Positions 63,947-64,000 of a DNA stretch of 64,000 nt are shown here, in pieces; within the stretch, counting starts at the first letter, position 1, and each line of letters begins with the position of its first letter. Source of the stretch: Tillus elongatus (taxonomy: Eukaryota; Arthropoda; Insecta; Coleoptera; Cleridae); contig OZ023266.1 of assembly GCA_964006375.1 (NCBI GenBank), positions 67,423,403-67,487,402 on the forward strand, read 5' to 3'. The position numbers and the translations under genes are program-made. The notes under the pieces were generated by a model. The model saw nothing but the letters and a program-made list of their open reading frames with translations. It searched no databases and was not told the DNA's origin.

Positions 63947-64000
63947 TTTATACTAGTGTGCTCGCTCTCGCTCACAGCTTTGGGAATGTAGGATACTATC

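Overview
The window looks like a stretch of a large, AT-rich arthropod nuclear genome, most probably an insect. The reasons are eukaryotic transposon families throughout (LTR, non-LTR and Penelope-like retroelements, mariner/Tc1/pogo DNA transposons, tRNA-headed SINEs, foldback elements), long (AT)n and (TAA)n microsatellites, and one possible intron-split THAP domain. No bacterial operon, rRNA gene, CRISPR array or intact host gene was seen. The order cannot be fixed from the sequence alone.

Layout. 1-5.7 kb: Ty3/gypsy integrase tail with a possible LTR, an RTE-like LINE relic split by a Penelope-like insertion with a 17-bp target duplication, then LINE copy A. 5.7-20.7 kb: mostly decayed DNA, with a three-unit dispersed repeat, a mariner scrap, two SINEs, a CR1-like relic, three Tc1/mariner-type transposase fragments, a TIR element with 5-bp duplications and a foldback element. 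20.7-26 kb: two R4/Dong-like LINEs separated by (TAA)n. 26.7-28 kb: a full-length but frame-broken mariner. 28-39 kb: copies of an (AT)n-centred repeat, the split THAP domain with a LINE fragment in its putative intron, another mariner, a solo LTR, more LINE ends and a hammerhead-like motif. 39-42.2 kb: an RTE LINE inside a palindromic MITE, then LINE copy C. 43.3-49 kb: a second mariner interrupted by a GC-richer RNase H-bearing LINE. 52.2-60.1 kb: a foldback element and a complete Ty3/gypsy element with apparently identical 745-bp LTRs, both inside (AT)n. 60.1-64 kb: a pogo/Tigger relic ending in a palindrome, a SINE and an edge repeat.

Nothing here acts as one pathway. The biology is in nested insertion: elements sit inside each other with target duplications that give a relative order of events, and many boundaries fall exactly in (AT)n or (TAA)n arrays. 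The youngest-looking element is the gypsy copy, whose LTRs carry TATA, AATAAA and a three-unit heat-shock-element-like motif; its polymerase is split by one frame change before the integrase. The best candidates for something undescribed are the (AT)n-centred family and its related foldback elements, which share one terminal motif, GCAGCAAGTGCG. All assignments come from reading the sequence; no database search was run.
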